Shown here one piece after another: positions 10,982-21,280 of a DNA stretch of 64,000 nt. The DNA lies in NCBI GenBank assembly GCA_022457065.1, contig JAJGBQ010000005.1:1488001-1552000 (forward strand). Reading direction: 5' to 3'. Made by a program: the position numbers and the translations under genes. This DNA comes from Curvularia sp. ZM96. Its lineage: Eukaryota; Ascomycota; Dothideomycetes; Pleosporales; Pleosporaceae. Positions within the stretch are counted from its first letter, which is position 1. The number at the start of each line of letters is the position of its first letter. Below the pieces are notes generated by a model that saw nothing but the letters and a program-made list of their open reading frames with translations, was not told the origin of the DNA and searched no databases.

Positions 10982-12493
10982 ATGGCAGAACTTCCTCGAT
11001 TTACATTCCCTGAATCGGGGGAAGAGTCATCGACATTCACATCGCAACCGAGATTTGCACCGTTCTCAGCAACAAACGCGGATAAGAAACCACTGCCAGC
11101 GCTACACGTACATACAGATACTACGTTAAGAGAAGGCTACAACCTTGCTGTTCCTGGAAGACAGTCAAGACGGTCTATAACGCGCACCATTTCAACACCA
11201 CCTGCATCCCCAACTAAACGTCGTTCATCAACCATGGGCACACAGGATATCCGAATGCTGCACGATAGTGGTGCTATTACCCCACCAGGTACACCGAACA
11301 TCTCAGCGCATTCAAAAATCAATTCGGCGTCATCGGATTTTCTGAGCTCCTTATCAGACCTGCGTCGAGGAAGTTCGGTATCATCCAGAGGCCGTCCTCG
11401 ACTAGACTCTCTCGAGAGTACGCCACAACCCGGCAGCACAGAGCTCATCACCTTTCCGCACCAACTGAGGGACTATGATTTTTGTAGAGATGATCGCGGA
11501 CGGAAGAAGAGAATTGGCGAGGGCGCATGGAGTGACGTCTATCTCGCAACCCCATGTCCTCCAAAGCCCAATGATCAAACCTCATCCCAAATTCCATGTA
11601 GCCCCGACATGACCCCACCACTGACCCCCATCCGAACCGCAGACTCGAGCGCAGGTCTTACAAAGCTACCTGCTACGCCTACTCTCTATGCAGTCAAAGT
11701 CCCAGCTATGACCAGCGCAAAGAAGGTCCTCAGCGCCGAAGCACGGATTCTATCGTATTTGACACGCTTTCCCTCTACTGAGGACTATATTGTATCCTTT
11801 TACGGACTAGACACACGTACAGGCTCTATCCTCCTCCGCGCTATGGACGCCACACTAGAATCCTGGATCCAAAAAGAACTCAACACGCTCGACGAAGCAA
11901 CCCGCGCCGCCCGACTAACCGCCATCTTCCCCTCCATGGCCCTCACCCTCATCGACGGCCTCATCTGGATGCAAGACAAACACTGCACCCACGGCGACAT
12001 TAAACCCTCCAACATCCTCGTCGCAACCACCCCCTCCTCTTCATCACCCCCTAAACTCGTCTACTCGGACTTCTCCTCCACCCTCCTCACCCTCCCCAGC
12101 ACAACCATCGACACTGCCGCCTCCCCCCTCGGCGCAGGGACGTGGGACTACCTCGACCCGACTCTGCTCTCCTCGTCCAACACCGCTCCGCCCTCCGCTG
12201 CATCAGACCTCTGGTCCCTCGCCATCACCCTTTTATTCCTTGTCCTCGGCGCCTCGCCCTATGATGCCTTCAAGCACAATAAGTACCAGCAGAGAGAAAT
12301 GATAAAGAGCGGGTGTCCGCTGCAGTGTCTGGGGTATGATGATCAGGGTCTGAGGAATATGAAGCGGTTGAAGGGGTTGGAGAGGGGGCTTGGGATCGAT
12401 GTGCTGGAGTGGTTTGGGAGGGTGCTGAGGAAGGGGAGGGAGGAGAGGGTGGGGGTTGCGGAGTGGAGGGCGATGTTGAAGGGTAGTGGTTGA
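10982..12493 (+). CDS. divergent serine/threonine protein kinase
   Basis: This is a single-exon frame of 503 residues. Residues 1-155 are a disordered, Ser/Thr/Pro-rich region with many SP/TP and RRxS-type sites (TPPASPTKRRSS, RRGSSVSSRGRP). The kinase domain spans about 165-500. It has a glycine-rich loop GEGAWSDVY at 179-187, an AVKV lysine at 239, an HGDIKPSN catalytic loop at 337-344, SDFSS at 362-366 in place of DFG, and SDLWSL at 408-413. An insert rich in Pro/Ser (192-232) separates the loop from the lysine. The usual HRD arginine is glycine here, the DFG glycine is serine, and there is no clear APE, only YLDPT at 390. The catalytic lysine and both aspartates are kept, so activity is plausible. 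Similar fungal-specific kinases exist, but I cannot name an orthologue. Confidence 0.85.
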   Translation: MAELPRFTFPESGEESSTFTSQPRFAPFSATNADKKPLPALHVHTDTTLREGYNLAVPGRQSRRSITRTISTPPASPTKRRSSTMGTQDIRMLHDSGAITPPGTPNISAHSKINSASSDFLSSLSDLRRGSSVSSRGRPRLDSLESTPQPGSTELITFPHQLRDYDFCRDDRGRKKRIGEGAWSDVYLATPCPPKPNDQTSSQIPCSPDMTPPLTPIRTADSSAGLTKLPATPTLYAVKVPAMTSAKKVLSAEARILSYLTRFPSTEDYIVSFYGLDTRTGSILLRAMDATLESWIQKELNTLDEATRAARLTAIFPSMALTLIDGLIWMQDKHCTHGDIKPSNILVATTPSSSSPPKLVYSDFSSTLLTLPSTTIDTAASPLGAGTWDYLDPTLLSSSNTAPPSAASDLWSLAITLLFLVLGASPYDAFKHNKYQQREMIKSGCPLQCLGYDDQGLRNMKRLKGLERGLGIDVLEWFGRVLRKGREERVGVAEWRAMLKGSG

Positions 12494-13044
12494 GTATTAC
12501 TGCTGCTCTTGGATCATTTTGCTGGGCCACGCTCATTTTCTTGCTCCTCTTATTTTCCTCTTCTTCTTCCCCCCTCTTTGTCTCTTCTTTTCCTTTTCCG
12601 TTCTCGACTTTTCTCTTCTATGTCTCTTGGTCTAGACTCCTCCTCCTCCTCCTCCTCCTCCTCTTCTTCTTTTTTCCTTTTTTTACCCTCTCACTCTTCT
12701 CATGTGGGGTTTTCCTCGCGCCGCATCTTTTTTATCTTCTGTCACCCCGTTTTTTCCTCAGGACGCTTTGTTGTTGTTGTACAAAGGACCTTCGCTAGCG
12801 GCTAGATACCCCTCCTATCACTCACGTATATTGCTATGGTGGGATATTATATCTGTGGGAAGATAAGAAAAAAACAAGACTTATACCCTTTCTGTTATTC
12901 TCGCGCTTCTAGATGGACCTCGTGTATAAACATCCGTAAATTTGCCAATAACAAAACTTAGTTCTTCTCCCATCTAATCTTCTCTTTCTCCACCCCTCCC
13001 TCTTTCTTTCCTTATTGTTCTACCTCTCACTGACCATGCAAGTT
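12494..13044. other. convergent 3' region with pyrimidine tracts
   Basis: This is the spacer between two converging genes. It has a strongly CT-biased stretch from about 12,540 to 12,720, including a TCC trinucleotide run near 12,640-12,665. It is probably 3' untranslated sequence of the kinase gene, and no gene is seen. Confidence 0.5.
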
Positions 13045-14469
13045 CTACATGTCCGGTGGCTCAGGACACAACGGCGGCGCGGCGCTCGGTTCCTTTGGCG
13101 GCACCTCTCTCTTTCCCTGGATCCGCTCCGCCTTGAGAAACACGGGTATCACGCCGCCCGTCTCGAGGGCGAATTGCTGTTGAAAAACTCGTCAGCCTAT
13201 CACTGTGATGACAAACCCACACACCTCTACACTCCCCCTTTCCCCGACTTGATCTTTAACGCCCAATCCTAGTATCTGCCCACAACCACGTACGCGAGAA
13301 AAAAAAAGCAAAAACACAAGACGAGGGGAAGAAGAAAAGGAGAAGAACTCACCCTATGCCCGAACCCCCTCAACACTGCCCCAATCGCCCCCGAATGACT
13401 CGTAAAACTCAAAAACACGCCTTCGTCCATCTCAAACACCTCATCCAGCAGCATCTTCAGTCTATACTCTCTTGCTGAGCGCGGCTCGCGGTAGTCAGCC
13501 TGCCAGAGCACATCTTTGTCTGAGAAACCCGGTTCGAAAGTAAGGTGCGGGTACCTGGCACGAAGGTGAGATGCGGTACTGCGGCGGTCACAAGTGTGTA
13601 CGCCGAGGGCTTCGCGGAGGAGTTCTTTGATGAGGGGTTTGTAGGGTTTTGAGGCAGGCAAGGGGAGAGAGGAGAAGGAGAGGTCGGCGGTTTGGATGGT
13701 GCGGGTTAACGGGGAGACGTAGTAGGTTTCTGGGGGTGGGATGCCGAGAGGCAGTTGTGAGGACCACAGGTCGTGGACGTCTTTGGCTTGGGATTCCCCG
13801 ACGGGAGTTAGATGTGCGTCCGCCCAGGTTATGCCGTCTGCGCCGTCGAGGGCGGACCAGTAGCACTGAGGAGTGTTTAGCAAAGAGCCGAGAGATTTTA
13901 CCTCGGGGTAGGGAAGGAGTGTGTTAGAAGGAAACGTACATCCCACGCCTTGGTCCCGTATTTGGTCTCCGCGACATTGTGCCATCCCTGGCCGTGACGA
14001 CCCAGGAAAAGCACTTTGAACCTCTCGTTCTCTTTCCTCGTCGCATCTAGACTGCGTACGTAGCGTTCGAACCGCGTCCAGAGCTTCTCTTTCTCTTCGT
14101 CGCCCTCGGAGTCTGTGGGATATGTGCGGTTGATAAGGCCAAAATTTGACTTTTTCTGCTCCCGATCAAAACAAACATTGTATTAGCAATCGTCCATGCT
14201 CATGTAACACCTATCCTTCTCTTCCAAATGCAAGCTTCTTCCGTTTAGATACTCAACGACCGCAACGTCACATCAAAACCTGCCAAGGGATACGTAAGTA
14301 GAGAAAGACGACATACAAAATCAAATCCCCCATCATCTGTCTCATCCTCACTTTGCATGAAAAACCCTTTTTGCACCGTGAACTCATAGTGGAAATCCTG
14401 CTCTTTCGCCCCACTCCCACTGCCACTTGGCACAATCGGCACAGCACTTAGACCCTCCTCAGCACCCAT
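13045..14469 (-). CDS. histidine-phosphatase (phosphoglycerate-mutase-like) family protein
   Basis: Four exons, 14469-14317, 14155-13940, 13865-13353 and 13176-13045, all join in phase 0 to about 337 residues. Exon 2 holds the family signature LGRHGQGWHNVAE, with the phospho-accepting His at about residue 105 and the RHG core. Exon 3 has LTPVGESQAKDV, YVSPLTRTIQTADL, the catalytic acid region LLREALGVHTCDRR and the second His in SFTSHSGAIGAVLRG. The last exon ends LETGGVIPVFLKAER and a short Pro-rich tail. This is branch 1 of the histidine phosphatase superfamily. In fungi such proteins are usually cytosolic phosphatases of unknown substrate rather than glycolytic mutases. There is no signal peptide with this start. 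An in-frame GTG 7 codons upstream exists, but the ATG at 14467-14469 is the better start. Confidence 0.88.
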
Positions 14470-15230
14470 AGTGAAATAAATCACCGACACTAGAACAGCC
14501 GAAACGAAGAAAACGGGTCTGGGGCCAGAGGAATAGAATTAGCAAAGACAGAGTTGTCCGCGAGGCCCGCAAGAAGGACGAAGATCAAGAATGGAAGGAG
14601 GATTTACATAGGCAAACCGAGACTACGGATTCGAGAGTTCAAGGTGTTGGATGGAATGAGCATAACAGACAAAAGAGGGGCGGGGAAGAGGGTCTAGGTG
14701 TTCATGGCATGCAGCATTGAAAGAGGAAGGGTATGGACAAGAGCCGCTAGTTCGAAATAAGCCAATCTCATAGTGGGGCAGGGTCACGGACAAGTGTTCT
14801 GCATGTATATTTGCTCGCCCTCGATTTCGGACCAATCTGAATAGACGGCAAGACCTAGAGTTCATAGATAGACGCCAAATACAGTTATTCTGCACAGTAA
14901 TCGCGTTGAAAAAAAAAAGACATCAAGGACACATGGAAGCACTCATACGGCTGTTGATTCAGAAATGTGGATTTTATCTAGCCGCTCAGCATGAGCTAGC
15001 CGTCAAGCTTGTGGAGTACTCTTACAAGCTATGTCATAGCCATGATGCGCGCTTCCCCATCGTGGAGGAGTTATACCGTGATGTCCATCAAACGCCCATC
15101 CCAAGCCCGCTAATTCAGAAGAGACGTTATTGTAGCCCGAAGCTACTATTTCTGAGCAGAAGAAATCTGCTGTGAAAGCACAATCTAGTGTAGTCCCGGC
15201 GTTCAAGCTGCGACTTAAACAGAAAGGCGC
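14470..15230. other. intergenic, no gene recognised
   Basis: This is the spacer between the histidine-phosphatase gene (promoter side) and the 3' end of MBF1. Open frames on both strands around 14,620-15,200 are short and lack recognisable features. Confidence 0.45.
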
Positions 15231-15796
15231 TCATTTCTTCTTCGGAAATTTGGGCTGTCCAATCTTGTCACCGCGCAGGATGACATTGAGCACGCGCTCC
15301 ATGTTGCCCAGCAGTTTTTGATCTGGTGCAGCAGTGCCGCGCTCAAAGTCTGCGATGATGGTGGGTGTGGTGTTGCACTTTGTAGCCAGGTCCTTTTGTG
15401 TCATTGTGGTGCCCTTGTCGTTCTTCGCCTCGGAACGAGCCTTTGCGATGGCCTGGCCGACGACAGTGCCGACGGTCTTGGGCTTGACGATATCGTCGGA
15501 GCGGTCGACTTTTGTGAGACGTTGGCCTTCTGTTGAACCACCCTGGATTTACTTGTCAGCAGTGATCTTGGTGGCACTGTAGGAATTGCAGAGAGAAGTT
15601 TCTCATCCGATTTTGATGTTCTGGGGCTACTTACAGCATTTGCTGAGGCGAACTTCTTCTCAGTGGCAACGATTCCGCCGCTTCGTTGGGCCGCATTCAG
15701 AGCCGACTTGCCCTTGACTACCGTCTCGCGAGGTCCAGCAGCGCCGCCGCGGACGCGGCTACCAATCTTGGTAACGGAGTTCCAGTCGTCAGACAT
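15231..15796 (-). CDS. MBF1: multiprotein bridging factor 1 (transcription coactivator)
   Basis: Two exons, 15796-15635 and 15542-15231, are separated by a 92-nt intron (GTAAGT donor, CAG acceptor) and encode 157 residues, a normal MBF1 size of about 150. The N-terminal MBF1 domain starts MSDDWNSVTKIGSRVRGG and continues ETVVKGKSALNAAQRSG. The C-terminal Cro/C1-type helix-turn-helix contains TVVGQAIAKARSEAKNDKG, MTQKDLATKCN and IIADFERGTAAPDQ. The end is a basic tail (GQPKFPKKK) with TGA at 15231-15233. MBF1 bridges bZIP activators such as Gcn4 and TBP in the nucleus. It also binds colliding ribosomes and limits frameshifting. The reconstruction is full length and shows no damage. Confidence 0.96.
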
Positions 15797-16751
15797 TTTG
15801 ATTATGGGGTGGGGAGATATGGAAGTCGGTGTTGGTGTATCGAGGGCTACGAGCGGTGTCGAAGTGGGGTGTCGGCCGCTTGGGTTTGATGCTTATTCAA
15901 TGGTCGGTGAGGCGGCCAAAGGAGAGAAGGATGGGTAGGAGAGTGGGATTGCAGAATAAAACAATGCGGATGATGTTTTGCTTATGTAGAAGCCCAAAGC
16001 AATGAGAACCCGATGAGTCGAAGCGGCGGGTGAGGTCACCGCCACGCGCTAAGCTCGCTTAGGTCAGGATCTCTCGAAGCTTCCACGTTTCATTCAGCTC
16101 CAGCCCTTCTTCCGCCCTTCTTCTACCCAACCGGCGCGTTGCCGCTGCTGACACGAGACACTCATTGCGTGTCGCAACTCGTAAAAACTCGGCCATCTTG
16201 CTCCTTTGATGTCGCACAGCTTCTGAGATACTTTGCGCTATATGAAAGGCTGCAATCCAGAGCTGCGACTCGGAGTTGCATCCTCGGAAATTTCGTCTGA
16301 TAAAAAAGCACCTTGCACGCGACCAGTTGCCAGTCGTTACCAACCTCTTCAGTATACGTCGTCCTTCCTTCTCGATGATGGACTCGTTTGTCAAAAGCAG
16401 GAAGATCAATCTCCGTTTCAGGTCCTTATCTTGTACTATTGACCTAATGCTTGGGTGTCTGCTCTTCTCCATAGACAGGCGCTGGTGCTTGGGGCGGAAC
16501 ACTACTTTGTGACATCAAAAAAGTTTCATCACATGTTATTGAGCCACTACTGTCGTCTATGTCAAGTCTTCATTGATGAGCTCTTACTCTGCGCGCGCAT
16601 CGTATCTCTATCAGCCTTGATAGCTCATGAACTTTTTGACAAAGGCCCGTCTAATTCGACAAGCACCCAATCAACCGCCGGAACGCCATTGCATGCACGC
16701 AGCCATATCGATTCGTATCGTCCGCATCTTTCACGTCCGAAAACCCATACA
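15797..16751. other. intergenic, no supported gene
   Basis: This region holds the MBF1 promoter and the 3' flank of the eIF3i gene. A 147-codon frame on the minus strand (16502-16059) is Arg-rich with no recognisable domain, and overlapping frames exist on the plus strand. I treat all of them as chance frames. Confidence 0.45.
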
Positions 16752-18034
16752 TTACAAGTTCGCCTGCGCACCCTCACGCGCGGCCTCGCGCTCCACCTCG
16801 TACATGAAGTCGAAGTACGGCTTGTCAAAGTGATGCACGCGCACGTATCCGTCTTCTCCTCCGCTGCAGTAACTGGTGCCCTTTGGATGGACGGCGACGT
16901 AGTTGAGAGGTCCAAAGTGACCACGGACGCGGCCAATCTCCTCCATGAAGATCTTGTGATAGAAACGGGCCTCGAACTTTCCTTGGCGTGCTGAGGTGGT
17001 GGTGACGTCCATGGCGGCTTGTCCTCCTCCGAGGATAACGTAGTCCTTTACTGGTGTGATTGCTGCCGAGTTCAGCGGTGTGTCGGCGACATATGACTTC
17101 AGAACACTGAGATCCTCAACATCGATGAGCTGCTACGGGTTAGCCTGATCATAACACAACCGGGGTTTAAGATGCTGTACCTTTGCGGTCTTGTCCTTGC
17201 ACGCTGTGATGAAGTACGACCTGTCCGGTGCCCACTGGATGTCGGCTGTGACTTGTCAGTTGTTGTCTTGGACAGTGACAAGTATGTGAAGACTCACTGA
17301 TCTGCATATCTGGCTCATGTGCGTCGTAGTTAGAGCTGAGGAGCTCTCCAGTCTTGCCGTCCCACTGGGTGATTGAACCATCTTCGTGTCCACTGATGAT
17401 GTACTTGGCAAGGTATGAGAAGCCAGCGACGGTCGCCTTGGACTCGTCGCATACGATCCTGAGCAGCTGCTCGTCCGATTGTTGCGCCTCGGGGTCGGGG
17501 TTAATTGGGTAGACGCAGATGGTCGAGAGGTGTCCTGATCGCTTCTCGGTGACACCGAGCAACTGCCGTCCGTCGGGAGAGAACTCGCAGCGCTTGATAC
17601 TGGTGTTGAACTCCCAGGTGTGTAGAAGCTTGCCGGTTGGGACGTGCCACAATCGCATGGTGTTGTCAGCGCCACCAGTGGCCAGCAGCTCGGTGGATGG
17701 GTTTACGTCGACGGTCCATAGCGCTCCCTGGTGTCCGTGGTAGGTTCCTATCCGCTCGCCGTTGTGTGAATCTGTATCGCATCAGCCTCTGTGCCCTTTG
17801 CTCGTGCGGGAGGCCGACTAACACCAAGCGCAGACAACGTGGTCCTGAAAATTATTAACATGAAGAATCTAGAAAATCGGCGGGCTTTCGTACCTTGGAA
17901 ACGGAGAAGATGATGTCGCCATCAGCGTTGTACTGCCTCTTGTCAGTCGTTTCGCCCCTCCATGGTGAGCCGCGCATGCGTACCTTGACCTGGGTGAGGG
18001 CGCGCTCGTGTCCCGAGAGAAGAATCGGCCTCAT
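16752..18034 (-). CDS. TIF34: eukaryotic translation initiation factor 3 subunit I (WD40)
   Basis: Six exons, 18034-17984, 17932-17894, 17844-17823, 17771-17298, 17245-17181 and 17129-16752, join in frame to about 342 residues, the usual eIF3i length. The start MRPILLSGHERALTQVK is diagnostic. WD40 blades follow: IIFSVSKDHVVCAWYSHNG, GHQGALWTVDVNP with GADNTMRLW, IISGHEDGSITQWDGKTGEL, and DIQWAPDRSYFITACKDKTA. The C-terminal part has VILGGGQAAMDVTTTSARQG, KFEARFYHKIFMEEIGRVRG and GGEDGYVRVHHFDKPYFDF. The protein is a seven-bladed propeller in the eIF3 complex that binds eIF3b and eIF3g during initiation and scanning in the cytosol. The third exon is only 22 nt, and its borders are fixed by phase and by the conserved peptide. 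The last acceptor could shift by 3 nt, adding one Gln. Confidence 0.96.
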
Positions 18035-18789
18035 ATTGGCGGTATGTGGGTGTGGAGGCGGGGTGGTGTATCGACTTATATGGTGCGGGCGGCGTCTCTG
18101 AATTTCGGCTGACTCTTTTGCATATCGACGTTCAGCGGGCGAAGTGGGCTGCTTGGCACTAGCCGACTAGCGCGGTTCATCCCGCACCTCCTGCGTCGAC
18201 TGCACGCCTCGACATCACCATACGCAGTTGACTCACTCGCCTCGCACTTGGTCGGTATCTTTAGACTGGTCTCGCCGGAGATTGTTACTCCCAGCTTCGA
18301 AACTACCGGAATATGACTCAACGCAGGATCAACTTGGGTCTCTATTCTGGACCAAACCGGCCCGTGCATGTTAGAAACACTGCGTAGAGGCGTCAGCGGT
18401 TGTTGGTGACTCATAGGAGGCTTATTACTGTCAAGAGGCCTGAAGTTATGCCTGAGCATGCTCATGAGTATTTGTCGTAGTAAGCCATTGCCAATCCTGC
18501 TGCTTGGCGACTTCGTATTTGTCTGAACGAGTTCTTATGAGTTTTGTGTTTGTATTCTGATAATTCCCATAAATCTTTCGTTACTCTTCACTTCTTCATT
18601 CTTCATCACTCTTCTTCGCTGGGAGACATGGATCGCGTTTGCCCTTTGCTACGAGACCAAACTTAGCGTAAACAATCTCGTTGCATCAAAAACAAAACAA
18701 AGGGCTGTCTAGTGACAACACACGTCCCATGCTTCTACCACTTCATCTATTAGTTCGCTACTACTAATTATCCTAGAAGCAAAATTCCC
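18035..18789. other. eIF3i promoter and upstream spacer
   Basis: This is the 5' flank of the eIF3i gene. A minus-strand frame at 18465-18076 (129 codons) has no recognisable domain and runs into the likely promoter, so I do not call it a gene. The region leads into the AT-rich island. Confidence 0.45.
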
Positions 18790-19420
18790 TCGGGCCCATA
18801 GATGCAACTTCTTCAGCGGTTCCTTTAGGCATTCTTGATAATGCGACCTAGGAATATACTAGGTTTATCCCTACGCGAAAGAATCGCATTTCTGGTTACA
18901 CTAGAGGACGTCCATGCCAATAAGAAAGCGTCTCTTACATACCGCTATCGAAGAGCGGTGGCTATAGGTAAAAAGAACCTCAAAGAGGACAAAGCGATTA
19001 AGATATTACTATTAGGTATTGTTGGTTTCTAGTTAGTTCCAGCTTCCATCTCATGTACAAACAGATAGTTGTTTGTCTCTTTGTATGTGCACCTATATTA
19101 GGTGCACTCATCTCATGTAGAGTAGATTCATCTCATCTCATGCATTCTCTCTTGATTCAACAGGTATAGCGATACGGGCGCAAACGTATTCTCTACAACC
19201 CAAGCTAATAGCCTAAAAAGAAGCTAACAAGCTTGATAATCTTAACTTTAACGACATCGCTAATACCACATGCGCAGAGGTAAACGCTCGCAACGCAGAT
19301 GATCCGAATACCGCGATGAAGAGAATTCAGTGGCTTCAAGACCTCGGGGAGTTGGGGATGGATGTGGAAGCTTACCAGAGATTAAACTAAAAAGAACAGA
19401 TACTACACTTGATCTAAGCA
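18790..19420 (+). repeat. degenerate repeat or coding relic
   Basis: This stretch has RIP-like TA-rich composition broken by islands that still read as protein. One is LSLRERIAFLVTLEDVHANK around 18,860-18,920, and another is AEVNARNADDPNTAMKRIQW followed by LQDLGELGMDVEAYQ, ending in TAA near 19,390. Between them lies a direct, low-complexity TCATCTCATG-type segment (19,090-19,150) of the kind found in LTRs. It is probably a decayed retroelement or duplicated gene fragment. I cannot assign a family. Confidence 0.35.
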
Positions 19421-19496
19421 AAAGTCTGCAGGGTGTAGGTGAAACGATTACCTTCTAAAGATCATAGTAAAAGGTCTATGTACGTCATGTGATTTG

Positions 19497-19981
19497 TGTT
19501 ACAAGTAACAGCGAAGGATCTCTCCTGGACGAGGGCCGCAGGCTGTAGACCATTGGGCGCCACGTTAAAAGGAAATGATTACCGCGGGGCGGCGATCACG
19601 TGATTGGCTTTACGCCAAGCACAACGAAGCACGCTAAGGATGTGAGGACACTCTTTCACGTAACTAGGTGTCTTTAGGGACTCTAGAAAGAACGGGGGTT
19701 GTTTCGTGAAGATAGTAAAGACGGGACTAGAGGCAATAGGTATAAGAATAGGTTGGATTTTATTATTACGCTCGTTGTGGTTAACTTAGTAAAGTACTCT
19801 CTCCTATGCAGATTATTACTAGTTATTCTATCTTATAGAATTAATTATTATTTTACTAGTTAAACTCCTATAACTCTTTCTTACTACAAATCGCTAGACA
19901 ATCGCATAGCATACTTTAGTAAAACTATCTCGCCCTAACCTAGACTAAGACTAGGCAAGTATACCCAAACCCCGTGTAACA
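19497..19981 (+). mobile_element. solo LTR related to the Ty3 element at 50.9 kb
   Basis: This 485-bp stretch starts TGTTACAAGTAACAGCGAAG and ends CCCCGTGTAACA, matching both ends of the 472-bp LTRs at 50863 and 57761. Shared interior blocks include GGACTAGAGGCAATAG, TATAAGAATAGGTT and TCGCCCTAACCTAGACTAAG. It has the TG...CA termini expected of an LTR. No internal retroelement sequence follows. The five bases before it (ATTTG) and after it (CTCGG) do not match, so no target duplication is left. It appears to be an older, diverged family member reduced by LTR-LTR recombination. Confidence 0.8.
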
Positions 19982-20486
19982 CTCGGTATCTAATTTTCGA
20001 GATTCTATTGTTTAATTTTCATAATCCTTGGAGCTAGCGCAAGCAGTACGAAATTGTCCGACGAATGCTAACGTATCAGCAGGGTGATCAAACGCCATAC
20101 TTTGAAAAATTTCAGTTTTCTAGAACACAAGTTTTGGACTGCAATGTCATTACATCAGGCATAGAAACTGTAAGTGGCTTAGGGTATGAATCAATCAATC
20201 GAATCAACAGATCGATTATTCCCAAGTCTGACGGAGGGGAATGGAACTACACAATAGCACAATTTATTGCTTCCCAACACAGTCGATATATTTGGCTACG
20301 AGAATACCAACTACTACAGATTTAACGACAGGAAAGGAATCGATATTCCAGAGCTCAACGAAAACGTTCAGCGAACAAAGTTGTTGTCAAAACAAAGCTA
20401 TAATTGTCAAGGCTAAGCCTAGGACTTTGCCTTGATTTCAGTACCAATGTGCTGCAATCCCCCTTCCATGTACACAGACAAAACGC
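19982..20486. other. gene-free AT-rich spacer
   Basis: This lies between the solo LTR and the 3' end of the small secreted protein gene. Short plus-strand frames around 20,065-20,435 have no recognisable content. Confidence 0.4.
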
Positions 20487-21127
20487 TTAGCCGTGAGTGC
20501 TGTCGTCGCAGAAGTGGTCGCCACGGAAGGTACGGCCAACGGAGAGGTCGCTAGCGCCACCACCGTTCGTTCTGCGGTCGTAACCATAACCGTTTTGTTG
20601 GCACCTTCCACTAACGACAGTGTGCATGTCGATGATGAGCTGGTATGTTAAATAGTTTGCTTGGTAGTTGCAGAAGTAGGAGGTCTCGCCACCAAGATGA
20701 ACCTATATTCCCAAGCTATTATTATCATGATATGTTTGCTGGGAACGAATGGGAAACTTACCCAGCCCCATGCACCTTTGCTATAGGCTCGATTATCAGC
20801 GTTTCTTGCGAGTTGTCTATTTGCGTCGTCCAAATTTGATAGATTGATCGATGAGCGCCCACTGCAAACAGTTTCCCGCTTGCTCAACGGGTGAGTGCTC
20901 CTCGTGGTAAGCTGCTCAGCGGGAGTGGTCGTGGTGTCTAACTCGGCCATTGACGTAAAGTTGACCTTGAGAGCACCAGCATCGTTGTACGAGGCCAGGT
21001 AGAAGCCGTCGCCCTGGTCGAAGACAGCATTGCCCAACGCAGCAATGCTCATGGGCTTGGTGGGTTCAGTAGGCGCACCAAGAACGGCGGCCGCAGTAAA
21101 GAGAGTAGCAAAGGTAGTGAACTGCAT
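20487..21127 (-). CDS. small secreted protein with propeptide and four cysteines (effector-like, unknown)
   Basis: Two exons, 21127-20762 and 20702-20487, joined across a GTAAGT...TAG intron, encode 193 residues. The protein begins with a signal peptide (MQFTTFATLFTAAAVLGA), then an acidic pro-region up to a Kex2-type Lys-Arg at 83-84 (HPLSKRETVC). The predicted mature part of 109 residues has exactly four cysteines, at about 88, 133, 156 and 187 (ETVCSGRS, SYFCNYQ, SGRCQQN, DHFCDDS), suggesting two disulfides. The mature part is Asn/Gly/Tyr-rich, and the C-terminus is DDSTHG before TAA. I do not recognise a family. The size, cysteine pattern, propeptide and position in a repeat-rich, gene-poor region fit a candidate effector or other extracellular protein, but that role is inference. 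Confidence 0.72.
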
Positions 21128-21280
21128 ATTGAAGATATGGGCAAATCCTGTGATGCTTTGGAGAATTGTTGTCAAGTTATGCTGGTGTAGAAGTGATTAA
21201 GGGCGGCACATCACTCTCTCTTATACTGTTTCTGTGCCTGCTCCTGTGGTAAAAAAAAACCTCATCTGACTCGCATAACA

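Noticed and set aside
16059..16502. 147-codon minus-strand frame between MBF1 and eIF3i
   Set aside because: Composition is Arg/Ser/Leu-rich and not coding-like, and plus-strand frames overlap it. It lies in likely promoter and 3' flank sequence.
18076..18465. 129-codon minus-strand frame upstream of eIF3i
   Set aside because: It lies in the probable eIF3i promoter and has no recognisable features.
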